A stretch of DNA of 64,000 nt from Streptosporangium subroseum (GTDB lineage Bacteria > Actinomycetota > Actinomycetes > Streptosporangiales > Streptosporangiaceae): positions 19,994 to 83,993 of the forward strand of contig NZ_FZOD01000044.1 in NCBI RefSeq assembly GCF_900188345.1, in the 5' to 3' direction. The notes beneath the pieces were generated by a model. That model was given only the letters and a program-made list of their open reading frames with translations, ran no database searches and had not been told where the DNA came from. The translations under genes and the position numbers were made by a program. Of the stretch, positions 50,052 to 58,179 are shown one piece after another (positions within the stretch are counted from its first letter, which is position 1; the number at the start of each line of letters is the position of its first letter).

Positions 50052-50515
50052 TAATGGGTCCTTCCCAGGGGTCGGGCGTGGCCATGATCAGCCAATCGTC
50101 CCGGTGGTGCGATCAACCCGGTGGGACAGACCGGGTCGGGTTGCACGTTGCGATCCTCGACGGTCCATGAGAACCGCCGCCACTGTCGGAGAAGGGCTTG
50201 TCCAGACCGCCACCAGCGAGATTCGCCGGCGGTGGGGTTTGGAGGACACCCCCCGGATTGTTACCGGCAACCAGATGTCGAGGTAGATCGAACGCGCATG
50301 TCCCCTAAAACGCCGCCTCTCGTTGCCCCAACCGAATGTGGAGCATTCGGAGGCGACGGATTCGGGGAGGCCACTGCGGCGCTCATGTCTCACGAAGTGA
50401 GGCATGGTGCAGCGATGTGTGACTGACAAGCACGCACCCAACACGGGGCACCTGGTGCGGCTATCAGCCTAACATCACCAGCGCACACAGCTATTCCCTG
50501 AAGGTCGAAGAGGTA
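50052..50515 (-). promoter_or_regulatory. Long rho leader region
   Basis: 464 bp between thrB and rho with no convincing gene. Hairpins: CCGAATG/CATTCGG (50332-50338, 50344-50350) and CTCAC/GTGAG (50389-50393, 50397-50401). A 41-codon frame from an ATG at about 50386 (minus) could be a leader peptide but has no Shine-Dalgarno. Long leaders upstream of rho serve autoregulation in other bacteria; whether this one does is unknown. Confidence 0.45.
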
Positions 50516-51487
50516 TCAGCGTGTCTCGGGAGAAACAACGCAAGCACCGCGGGTTTCGACATCCAGTGGCTGGATGTGCCAGTCAGTACCCACTTCTGGT
50601 GCGATCAAATCCTGCGTATCCGCAGTCGAAAACGCAAGAATCGTGGGACCGGCTCCCGAGACAACCGTGGGAACGCCGATCCCGCGCAATCGTTCTATCA
50701 GATCCGCGGTCCGCGGCATCGCAGGCGCGCGGTAATTTTGATGGAGACGATCTTCCGTCGCGGCCAGTAGCAGCTTCGCTTCGGGCCTTCCGGTCAACGC
50801 GGCGATCAGCAGCGCGGCCCGGCCGGCGTTGGCGGACGCGTCGACGTGCGGCACGTCCTTGGGGAGAAGCCCCCGGGCGACCTCTGTGGAGAGCCTGTTC
50901 CGGGGAATGATGGCCACGGGCCGGATGTCGGCATGTGGAATCAGCTTCACCATATGCGGCGCATCCGACTGATCCGTCCATGCGATGGTCAGCCCGCCCG
51001 CGAGACACGGCGCCACGTTGTCGGGATGGCCCTCGATCTCGGTGGCCAGCGCGAAGACGTCGTCATCGGTGAACTCGGGCCGTACGAGGGGCCGGCCCGA
51101 ACCCGCCGGATACGACGTGCCGGCCAGCGCGCGTGCGGCGAGGATTCCCGCGCAGATCGCCGCCGAGGAGGATCCGAGGCCGCGGGCGTGCGGGATGCGG
51201 TTCAGGCAGCGCAGCCGGATGCCGCGCGGCTGCGGAACCCCCATCTCGTCGAAGGTCACGCGCATCGTCCTCACGATGAGATGGCCCTCGCCCAGGTCGA
51301 GCTCGCCCGCCCCCTCGCCCTCGATCTCTATGACGACGCCCGGGGAGGCGGGATCTTCCGAGGGTTCGAAGAGCGAGGCCTCGACCTCGTCGTACAGGCT
51401 GAGGGCCAGCCCCAGCGTGTCGAACCCGGGTCCGAGATTGGCCGACGTCGCCGGGACCCGGACGACGACTCTGCTGCTGTCGGTCAT
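50516..51487 (-). CDS. thrB: Homoserine kinase
   Basis: A 323-residue GHMP kinase that phosphorylates homoserine for threonine synthesis. Motifs: VRVPATSANLGPGFDTLGLAL, ATP loop PHARGLGSSSAAICAG and C-terminal VVSGAGPTILAF. ATG at 51487; the longer frame from 51526 would begin inside a hairpin. Follows thrC across a 70 bp spacer that contains this hairpin, whose foot nearly reaches the start codon. Confidence 0.96.
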   Translation of the reverse strand: MTDSSRVVVRVPATSANLGPGFDTLGLALSLYDEVEASLFEPSEDPASPGVVIEIEGEGAGELDLGEGHLIVRTMRVTFDEMGVPQPRGIRLRCLNRIPHARGLGSSSAAICAGILAARALAGTSYPAGSGRPLVRPEFTDDDVFALATEIEGHPDNVAPCLAGGLTIAWTDQSDAPHMVKLIPHADIRPVAIIPRNRLSTEVARGLLPKDVPHVDASANAGRAALLIAALTGRPEAKLLLAATEDRLHQNYRAPAMPRTADLIERLRGIGVPTVVSGAGPTILAFSTADTQDLIAPEVGTDWHIQPLDVETRGACVVSPETR

Positions 51488-51496
51488 CGAGATTCC

Positions 51497-51531
51497 GGGG
51501 CGTGACCCCTCCGAAAGGAGGATCACGCCCC
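51497..51531 (-). promoter_or_regulatory. Intercistronic hairpin between thrC and thrB
   Basis: GGGGCGTGA (51497-51505) pairs with TCACGCCCC (51523-51531), and CCTCC/GGAGG continue the stem around a 4 nt loop, with small bulges. The hairpin ends 9 nt before the thrB ATG, leaving only GGA as a possible ribosome binding site. It may end transcription partially, protect the transcript end or set the thrB:thrC ratio. Confidence 0.65.
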
Positions 51532-51557
51532 TACTCCTTAACGCTCAGGCCTAACGC

Positions 51558-52616
51558 TTAGGCGAGTTCGAGGGCGGTGGCGGCGGCGAAGGCGTCGATC
51601 GGGATCGTCACCGGGGTGGGAGCGCCCGAGATGGCCCAGTCGGGGTCCTTGAGGCCGTTTCCTGTCACCGTGCACACGATGCGCTGGCCGGGCTCGACCA
51701 GTCCCTGCTCGTGGGCCTGGAGGAGGCCCGCCACGCTGGCGGCCGAGGCGAGCTCGACGAACACGCCCTCCTCCTGGGCCAGCAGCTTGTAGGCGGCGGC
51801 GATCCGGCGGTCGGTGACGGCCTGGATGACTCCGCCCGACTCGTCACGGGCGGCCTCGGCGAGCTGCCAGGAGGCGGGGTTTCCGATGCGGATCGCGGTG
51901 GCGATCGTGTGCGGGTGGGTCACCGGCGCGCCGTTGACGATCGGCGCGGCGCCGCTGGCCTGGAAGCCGAACATCCGGGGCGTCCTGGACGCGATGCCGT
52001 CCCCGGCGTACTCGGTGTAGCCCATCCAGTAGGCCGAGATGTTGCCGGCGTTGCCGACCGGGATGCAGTGGATGTCGGGGGCGTCGCCCAGGGTGTCCAC
52101 GATCTCGAAGGCGGCGGTCTTCTGGCCCTGGAGCCGGAACGGGTTCACCGAGTTGACCAGCGCGATCGGGTAGTTCTCCGACAGCTTCCTGGTCATGTCG
52201 AGGCAGTCGTCGAACGAGCCCTCGACCTGGAGCAGCTTGGCCCCGTGGACCAGCGCCTGGGCCAGCTTGCCCATCGCGATCTTGCCTCGGGGCACCAGCA
52301 CGGCGCAGGTCAGGCCCGCACGGACCGCGTAGGCGGCGGCGGAGGCGCTGGTGTTGCCGGTGGAGGCGCAGATGACGGCCTTCGCGCCGTCCTCGACGGC
52401 CTTGCTGATGGCCATGGTCATGCCACGGTCCTTGAAACTGCCGGTCGGGTTCAGGCCCTCGACCTTGAGATAGACCTCGCAGCCGGTCAGCGCCGAAACC
52501 CTGTTCGCCGGGATGAGCGGCGTGCCGCCCTCCAGAAGCGTGACAACGGGCGTCGCCGTGGTCACCGGAAGTCGGTCACGGTACTCCTCGATGAGGCCAC
52601 GCCACGCCCTGGTCAT
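51558..52616 (-). CDS. thrC: Threonine synthase
   Basis: A 352-residue PLP enzyme that converts O-phosphohomoserine to threonine. PLP Lys in NPTGSFKDRGMTMA; STGNTSASAAAYA; phosphate-binding PVGNAGNISAY; CTVTGNGLKDP. It is the short bacterial/archaeal form. ATG at 52616 behind GGAGGAG. Usually preceded by hom in actinomycetes; here the upstream neighbour is a divergent glycosyltransferase, so the threonine operon is split. Confidence 0.96.
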   Translation of the reverse strand: MTRAWRGLIEEYRDRLPVTTATPVVTLLEGGTPLIPANRVSALTGCEVYLKVEGLNPTGSFKDRGMTMAISKAVEDGAKAVICASTGNTSASAAAYAVRAGLTCAVLVPRGKIAMGKLAQALVHGAKLLQVEGSFDDCLDMTRKLSENYPIALVNSVNPFRLQGQKTAAFEIVDTLGDAPDIHCIPVGNAGNISAYWMGYTEYAGDGIASRTPRMFGFQASGAAPIVNGAPVTHPHTIATAIRIGNPASWQLAEAARDESGGVIQAVTDRRIAAAYKLLAQEEGVFVELASAASVAGLLQAHEQGLVEPGQRIVCTVTGNGLKDPDWAISGAPTPVTIPIDAFAAATALELA

Positions 52617-52712
52617 GATTACTCCTCCCGCGCGCGGACAGACCGTGCGCGACCTACTACCTGCGGTATTGAGAAAAGAGTCTACGGGCAACGGTCTCGG
52701 CAGCGGGATGCG

Positions 52713-52731
52713 TTGTCCACCAATTGGACAA
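52713..52731. promoter_or_regulatory. Inverted repeat TTGTCC-N7-GGACAA in the thrC/glycosyltransferase divergent region
   Basis: Arms 52713-52718 and 52726-52731 with CCAATTGG palindrome inside (52720-52727). It lies 97 bp upstream of thrC and about 60 bp upstream of the glycosyltransferase promoter, a position suited to a regulator acting on either gene. Confidence 0.45.
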
Positions 52732-52787
52732 GTCGGATGTCTTGCTATCAGGAAACTCTAAGCAACGGTCGGTAGGGTCATCAGCCC

Positions 52788-52815
52788 TTGACAGGAGTTG
52801 ACAGACACTTATACG
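52788..52815 (+). promoter_or_regulatory. Promoter of glycosyltransferase gene 1
   Basis: Consensus TTGACA (52788-52793), 16 bp spacer, TATACG (52810-52815), then AAAGGGG and ATG at 52836. A start near 52822 leaves a leader of about 14 nt. A second TTGACA at 52799-52804 follows 11 bp after the first. It is the best -35 match in the window. Confidence 0.75.
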
Positions 52816-52835
52816 CGCAAAAGGGGCACCCCACC

Positions 52836-54407
52836 ATGACGGACGAAGCGGTGATCGACCAGCCGCCGATCCGGAACAACGACTACTCCCCCCTGGATCC
52901 GCCCGCACTCGGCGAATGGGATCCGAGCCTCTCGGTCAGCGTGATCATTCCGGCGTACGGCGGTCAGCACAGGCTTGACCTGGCCCTCGCCGCCCTGGCC
53001 GCGCAGACCTATCCCGATCACCTCATGGAGGTGATCGTGGTCGACGACGGCAGCGGTCCGCCGTTACGACTGCCGGAGATCGCTCCGGCGGGCGCCCGGA
53101 TCGAGATGGCCGACCCCGCGGGCTGGGGCACCGCCAACGCGGTCAACACCGGCGCCGACCTCTCGGAGGGCCGGATCATCCAGCGCCTGGACGCCGACAT
53201 GGTCGTCTGCCGGGAGCACATCGAGGCGCTGGCCCGCTGGCATCACCTGGCCGACTACCTGGTGACCATCGGCGCGAAGAAGTTCGTCGAGGAGCCGGTG
53301 ATCTCGGCCTCCCGGGTGCACGACGGAGTGCGCGGAGGCTCGCTCGAAGCGATCTTCGACCTGTCGAACGCCCTGGCCAGCTCCACCGAGCAGACGATCC
53401 AGCGCACCAACGGCCTGCGGGCCAGCCGCAACCCCTACCACGTGTGCACGGGGCCGACGGTGTCGATGCGGCGCGAGACCTTCCACGCCGTGGGCGGGGT
53501 CGACCCCGGCGTGCTCAGGGGTGAGGACACCGAGTTCGCCTACCGGCTGGCCCAGGCGGGCGTGGTCTTCATTCCCGACATGGCGGCCGAGGCCGTGCAT
53601 CTGGGGCTTCCCGCGCAGCGCCTGGACAGGGAGCGAGCGGTCGAGGTCGTCGCCCCCTACCTCGCCCAGCGCGTGCCGCTCCGCCGTGACCTGCGCAAGG
53701 ACCGGGGCAGGCGGTGGCTGGTGCCGTACGTGGAGGTGGTGCTCCACGTCGACGCGCCCGGGGATCGGGTGCGCGAGGCGGTGAGCGCGGCCCTTGAGGG
53801 AACGGTCGGCGACGTGATCGTCACCCTGGTCGCCCCGTGGTCACAGCTGCCCGAGGGCCGCCACCCGGTGATCGACGACCCCTTCTTCGATCTTCGGCTG
53901 CTGCGTGAGCACTTCTCCCACGACGAGCGGGTACGGCTGGCCGACACGGTCGCGGACACCCCCGCCCCGATCCCGTTCCGCTACACGGGCCCGGTCTCGG
54001 TCCCGCTGGGAGCCGATTCGCTGGAGCGGATGATCGGCGCGATGCAGGGGAGCGACCGGCCGGGCATGCTCGTCGTCGACCTCGCGGGCGACGGCACGGC
54101 GACGCTGGAGCGGACCGAGGCATTGGGCCGGGCGAAGCTGCTCGGCGCCGGCGACGTCGCCACCTCGATCAAGGCCACCCACGGCGTACGGCACGGCGAC
54201 CGATCGGAGTTCTGGCCGGTCAAGACCGCGCCCCCGGCTCCCGTGAAGGAGCCCGTGCCCCCCGTGCGGAAACCGGTGAAGGACGCCCCGGCCCAGAACG
54301 CGCCCTCGCCAACCGGTTCCCCGGCCCGTTCTTCGGCGCAGAAGCCCGCTCAGGCCAGGCCGGAGTCCTGGCTCGGCAGGCTCCGTACCAGGCCCCGATC
54401 CGGCTGA
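52836..54407 (+). CDS. Class A GT2 glycosyltransferase 1
   Basis: A 523-residue family 2 glycosyltransferase. After the island's shared head (NNDYSPLDPPALGEWDPSLSVSVIIPAYGGQ) comes the GT-A fold: VVDDGS nucleotide-binding motif, DxD at 119-121 (RLDADMVV), EALARWHHLADY, and acceptor-domain motif GEDTEFAYRLAQAGVVFIP. A second domain (about 300-440) and a Pro/Lys/Ala-rich disordered tail end in basic WLGRLRTRPRSG. Unlike its paralogues it has no C-terminal coiled coil. No membrane segment. Own strong promoter; converges with GT 2 across 48 bp. Sugar and acceptor unknown. Confidence 0.9.
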   Translation: MTDEAVIDQPPIRNNDYSPLDPPALGEWDPSLSVSVIIPAYGGQHRLDLALAALAAQTYPDHLMEVIVVDDGSGPPLRLPEIAPAGARIEMADPAGWGTANAVNTGADLSEGRIIQRLDADMVVCREHIEALARWHHLADYLVTIGAKKFVEEPVISASRVHDGVRGGSLEAIFDLSNALASSTEQTIQRTNGLRASRNPYHVCTGPTVSMRRETFHAVGGVDPGVLRGEDTEFAYRLAQAGVVFIPDMAAEAVHLGLPAQRLDRERAVEVVAPYLAQRVPLRRDLRKDRGRRWLVPYVEVVLHVDAPGDRVREAVSAALEGTVGDVIVTLVAPWSQLPEGRHPVIDDPFFDLRLLREHFSHDERVRLADTVADTPAPIPFRYTGPVSVPLGADSLERMIGAMQGSDRPGMLVVDLAGDGTATLERTEALGRAKLLGAGDVATSIKATHGVRHGDRSEFWPVKTAPPAPVKEPVPPVRKPVKDAPAQNAPSPTGSPARSSAQKPAQARPESWLGRLRTRPRSG

Positions 54408-54455
54408 GCGACCGAGCCGAACCCGTGGAGGAGCTTCCCGGCGGGGCCGGCGTGG

Positions 54456-56360
54456 TCATCGGCGACGGGTGATCGCCCGTTTGACGGAGGAGAGCAGGCC
54501 GTACTGGACGACCTTCTTCGCGGCGGCCAGCTCCCTGCGCAGGCCGCCGACCTCGCGCCGCAGTTCGACCGCGCTCTTGCGCCAGGTTCCCGCCTCGCCG
54601 CGCCATTTGGTCACCTGGCCGCGGAGCCGTTCGGCCTCCTTGGTGAGCCGGGCCACCTCGGCCTCCGCCTCGGTCCTGGCCCGGTAGGAGCCGCGACGGC
54701 CCACGATCGGCCGGGCCTCGGGCAGGAACCCGTAGGTCTCGCCGTCCACCCACAGCACCCCGAAGACGTCATCCACGGCGTCGTCGAGGTCCTCGCCCTC
54801 CGCCAGCACGATCTCGGCGCGGGCGAACGCCGCCGCCCGCTCCAGCCGGGCCGCGACGATCCGCCGATCTCCCCGGACCGATCCCCCGGCGTCACCGGCC
54901 TTTCCCGCGTCCCCGAGGTCCTCGGTATCCCGGGCGTTCCCGGGGTTCCCTGAACCCTCAGCGCTCTTGGTGCTCCCGGCGTCCGCGACACCCTCAGCGC
55001 TCTTGACGCCCCCGGCGTTCGCGGAATCCCCGATGCTCTCGGCACCTTCGACGCCCTTGGCTCCACCGGTGTTCACGGAACCCTCGGCCAGCAGCACCGA
55101 GACCAGGCCGTAGCCGTCGTCCCTGGCCAGGTCGAGCAGTCGCGCCAGGCTGTCCTCGCCCGGTACCCATCCCGCGGGCAGCCTCAGCCGGTACGGCACC
55201 GCGGCCGTCTGCCGTCCGTCGCCGGTCGCCGGGTACGGCGGAGCCGGCCGTACCGAATCGGGGGCCTCCAGCGAGAAGCGCACCCGGGGCTCGTGGGCGT
55301 AGTGGCCGCGGATCAGCACGAGGTCCAGGTCCGGGTCCTTCAGCGGCGCGCGCCCCTCGGCTCCGAGACGGTCCCAGGGACCGGTGAGGGTGATCACGAC
55401 GTCGGGCAGGGTGCCCGCGAGCACGGCGTCCACGGTGGCGCGGACCTCGTCGTAGCCGAACTCGTCCCCCGGCCGGCCGGTGAGTTCGACGACCACCTCC
55501 AGATAGGGCACCTTCCACTGCCTGGCCGGGTGGGAACGGAGCCAGCGGTAGGCCGGGATCCGGTCGGCCACGAACGCGTGGCTGACCCGGTCGATCGAGG
55601 CCTTGTCGCGCATCCGCATCGTGGGGCCCAGATGGAAGGCGCGGGACAGCGGCTCGGGCACGAACACGGCGCCCGCCTGGGCCAGCCGGTAGCCCATCTC
55701 GGTGTCCTGGCCGAGGATCAGGTCGGCGTCCATCGGCCCCGCCTGGGCGAGCAGCGCGGCGTTGACCGAGGTGGCGCCGCCCACGTGCAGGCTGAAGGCG
55801 CGGTGCGGATTGTCGACGAGGCCGCCGGTCCGCTCGACCAGGTCGACCAGCCAGGCGTGCGGCTCGGCGGGCTCGAAGATCTTGGCCAGGTCGTCGGCCG
55901 CGGCCACCACGCCGGGCGCGGGCAGCTCCGCCGGGGTGAAGCGCAGGTAGCCGGTCACCACGAGGTACGGCGCAGCGTGGTGCCAGCGCATGTGCGCCTC
56001 GACCGACCTGCGGTCCAGGACCACGTCGGAGTCCAGCCAGTGGATCACGTCGCCGGTGGCCGCCAGGAGACCGGCGTTTCGGGCGTGGGCCCGGCCGGGC
56101 ACCGGGCAGACGATCAACTGGGTCCCCGCGGGGCGAAGGTCGGGCAGGCGCAGTGGCGGTCGGCTGCCGTTGTCCACCACGATGACCTCGGTCAGCGCGG
56201 CGGGGTAGGTCTGTCCGGCCAGCCCGGCGAGCACCAGGTCGAGCTTGTCCTGGCCGCCGTAGGCGGGCACCACCACGCTGACCCGCAGCGACGGCGTCCA
56301 GGCGCCGATCTCGGGGGGCGTGAGGCTCCGGTAGTCGTTACCGGTGATCCGTGCGGTCAT
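54456..56360 (-). CDS. Class A GT2 glycosyltransferase 2 with low-complexity insert and coiled coil
   Basis: A 634-residue family 2 enzyme. Head NDYRSLTPPEIGAWTPSLRVSVVVPAYGGQ; VVDNGS in place of VVDDGS; DxD at 110-112 (HWLDSDVV); EAHMRWHHAAPY; GQDTEMGYRLAQAGAVFVPE. A ~70-residue Gly/Ala/Ser/Glu insert (GGAKGVEGAES, SAEGVADAG, GNARDTED ..) splits the second domain. Then ARLERAAAFARAEI and a C-terminal coiled coil (EAEVARLTKEAERLRGQV..), ending basic SVKRAITRRR. ATG overlaps the GT 3 stop by 4 bp, so a class B-class A pair is made together. Confidence 0.9.
   Translation of the reverse strand: MTARITGNDYRSLTPPEIGAWTPSLRVSVVVPAYGGQDKLDLVLAGLAGQTYPAALTEVIVVDNGSRPPLRLPDLRPAGTQLIVCPVPGRAHARNAGLLAATGDVIHWLDSDVVLDRRSVEAHMRWHHAAPYLVVTGYLRFTPAELPAPGVVAAADDLAKIFEPAEPHAWLVDLVERTGGLVDNPHRAFSLHVGGATSVNAALLAQAGPMDADLILGQDTEMGYRLAQAGAVFVPEPLSRAFHLGPTMRMRDKASIDRVSHAFVADRIPAYRWLRSHPARQWKVPYLEVVVELTGRPGDEFGYDEVRATVDAVLAGTLPDVVITLTGPWDRLGAEGRAPLKDPDLDLVLIRGHYAHEPRVRFSLEAPDSVRPAPPYPATGDGRQTAAVPYRLRLPAGWVPGEDSLARLLDLARDDGYGLVSVLLAEGSVNTGGAKGVEGAESIGDSANAGGVKSAEGVADAGSTKSAEGSGNPGNARDTEDLGDAGKAGDAGGSVRGDRRIVAARLERAAAFARAEIVLAEGEDLDDAVDDVFGVLWVDGETYGFLPEARPIVGRRGSYRARTEAEAEVARLTKEAERLRGQVTKWRGEAGTWRKSAVELRREVGGLRRELAAAKKVVQYGLLSSVKRAITRRR
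54885..55085. repeat. Low-complexity repeat insert inside glycosyltransferase 2
   Basis: Irregular repeats of GCGTTCGCGG, CCCTCAGCGCTCTTG and CCGGCGTCC blocks encode Gly/Ala/Ser/Asp/Glu peptides (SAEG, GNAG, DAG). The other class A enzymes lack this insert at the same point, so it is a recent expansion in a surface loop. Confidence 0.7.
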
Positions 56361-57484
56361 GGTCTTTCCAGAATCAGGCTCGGGCGGAAACCGCGCCACT
56401 GGTTCGACGCGACGCGCAGGAAATGGGCGAGTGAGAGCTGCCAGGTGTGCTCGGTGCTCACCGAACGTCGCAGCATGTAGCCGAGGCCGTGGGTCCGGTA
56501 GATGCGCGCTTCCGCCCCGCGCGCGGCCTTCAGGAACGCGGCGTCCACCCCGCCGCGCAGCGCTGGGAACCCTCCGAGCTCCTGGAAGGCGGCCAGGTCG
56601 AGCAGGATCGTGCCTCCGGCCACGTGCTCGGACCAGATCTCGCTGGTGTAGTCGGTACGGCGGATCGTGGCGTTGAGCGGCTCCAGATAGAAGAACTCGG
56701 CCGTGGTGCCCACGATGTCCGCGCCGGTGTGGGACCGCGCGAGGAGAAGATCGGCCAGGTGCTCGGGGCCGTACCAGTCGTCGTCGTCCCACTTGGTGAT
56801 GTGATCGCCGCTCGCCCTGGACGCGGCCCGGTTGAGCACCTCCCCGAAGGGGATCTCCGCTCCGGCCTCGACCACGGTGATCGGCAGGTCGAACTCCCGC
56901 ACCGCCCGCCGTACCGCCTCGTGCTCGGCGGGGACGCCGTGCAGGCCCAGCAGGACCTCGACCTCCACCCGCCGCTGCCGGGCGATCTGGCCGAGTGCCG
57001 AAGCCAGCAGGTTCGGACGCATGCTCGACATGACGACGCTCACCGTGGGCAGGGCCGCCACGGGCTCCGCGGCCGCCCCCGCCCGGCTGCGGAGCCCGTG
57101 GCGGCGCAGCCGTACGCTGTGCTCCTCCCGCCGCAGGTCGGTCACGGACCGCCGGCTGCCGTCACCCTCCTCGGGCGTCCACGCGGCGAGCAGGCCGGCC
57201 AGTTCGGGTTCCACCCACGCCGGTGTGTCGGCGGCGTGCAGCGGAACCCCGGCCGCCACCAGGTCCGTGATCACCTCGACCGGAACCCGGGAGGAGGGCC
57301 ATCGGACGTTCAGTCCCCGCAGCGGCCTCAGGCGGGCGACGCCGTCGGCGTCCAGTCGGTCACCGAGCGGTTCGCCGGCCGCCAGCCAGCCCTGCCCGGT
57401 CCACGAAAGCTCGGCCGCCCCCTCGGCCGCCGACCGCAGGAAACCGACGGGCGTCGGAAGGGGGAAAGTCGGCTGTACAGGCAC
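56357..57484 (-). CDS. Class B GT2 glycosyltransferase 3 (short form)
   Basis: A 375-residue enzyme of the second architecture. The N-terminal ~135 residues contain RLRPLRGLNVRWPSSRVPVEVITDLVAAGVPLHA and LRREEHSVRLRRHGLR, similar to the middle of GT 5. The GT-A domain has SVVMSSMRP, DDDDW at 233-237 (KWDDDDWYGPEHLADLLL) and EHVAGGTILLDLAAFQELGGFP. It ends with RTHGLGYMLRR and NQWRGFRPSLI. GTG start at 57484. Coupled to GT 2. Probably transfers a sugar to the same glycan. Confidence 0.88.
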   Translation of the reverse strand: MPVQPTFPLPTPVGFLRSAAEGAAELSWTGQGWLAAGEPLGDRLDADGVARLRPLRGLNVRWPSSRVPVEVITDLVAAGVPLHAADTPAWVEPELAGLLAAWTPEEGDGSRRSVTDLRREEHSVRLRRHGLRSRAGAAAEPVAALPTVSVVMSSMRPNLLASALGQIARQRRVEVEVLLGLHGVPAEHEAVRRAVREFDLPITVVEAGAEIPFGEVLNRAASRASGDHITKWDDDDWYGPEHLADLLLARSHTGADIVGTTAEFFYLEPLNATIRRTDYTSEIWSEHVAGGTILLDLAAFQELGGFPALRGGVDAAFLKAARGAEARIYRTHGLGYMLRRSVSTEHTWQLSLAHFLRVASNQWRGFRPSLILERP

Positions 57485-57714
57485 GAGCGAAGGATAGCGA
57501 TGCCCGAGGAGTCCGTCTCGTCCTACTTCGACTTGACGTGAGTGCCCGCAATTTGACGCGGGAGCTTACAAACGATCACTCACAGCTGTTACCCAGGTCA
57601 CGGGAAGCTCAGAGTTTCCGCTTTACGGCCATATTTCCACTTCAACAGCAGATAGCCTCGATTATTACCTCGTCGACGATCTTTAGATAGAAGCGGTACG
57701 GAAGGTAAGCGCGG
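57485..57714. other. Divergent spacer between the two glycosyltransferase operons
   Basis: 230 bp, relatively AT-rich, separating GT 3 (leftward) from the membrane coiled-coil gene (rightward). It must hold both promoters. TTGACG near 57552 and several TA-rich stretches (TTATTACC, TTTAGATAG) are seen, but no pair has good spacing. No gene found. Confidence 0.5.
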
Positions 57715-58179
57715 ATGCCCACGCCCAGAAAACTGACAATCCTGGCGGCAAGCATCGGCCTCTGTGCGCTGATCGCGTTGACGCTGCTCACGGGCGCGGA
57801 TGTCATCTCGGCGACGGCGGCCGTCGTGCTCGGCGCGATCGCGGTAGTGCTCGCCTGTCAGGTTCTGACGGTCATGAGCGTCCGCAGAGTCGACGGCAAG
57901 GCCATGCGCATTGACAACCGAGTCAAGCGGTACGAAACCGAGCTGGCCGATGTCAAGGCGGTGACAGAGCGGCTCGACCGGCGGCTCGACGAGATCGTCG
58001 AGTTGCTCAGAAACCGTGAGCTCAAGCGCGACGAGGATCTGCAGGCGATCCTGATCTCCCTCGGAGAGGACCGGCTCACCTCCCTGCCCCAGCGTCAGGA
58101 GATGGAGGAGATGGTCCACGAGCTGCTGCCACGTCTGGAAGCGGTCGAGGCCAGGGCCGAAGCAGAGGGGAAGGCATGA
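57715..58179 (+). CDS. Small membrane-anchored coiled-coil protein
   Basis: A 154-residue protein with two N-terminal membrane segments (about residues 8-27 and 31-54: LTILAASIGLCALIALTLLT and ATAAVVLGAIAVVLACQVLT) and a cytoplasmic charged coiled coil (about 66-150: NRVKRYETELADVKAVTERLDRRLDEIVELLRN ..). No family recognised. It is first in the operon and its stop overlaps the GT 4 start (ATGA). With coiled-coil tails on GTs 2, 4 and 6 it is a candidate membrane scaffold or chain-length ruler (inference). Confidence 0.82.
   Translation: MPTPRKLTILAASIGLCALIALTLLTGADVISATAAVVLGAIAVVLACQVLTVMSVRRVDGKAMRIDNRVKRYETELADVKAVTERLDRRLDEIVELLRNRELKRDEDLQAILISLGEDRLTSLPQRQEMEEMVHELLPRLEAVEARAEAEGKA

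Noticed and set aside
50121..50426. Plus-strand 101-codon frame in the rho leader region.
   Set aside because: No Shine-Dalgarno, unconvincing composition, and the region is better explained as a structured rho leader.
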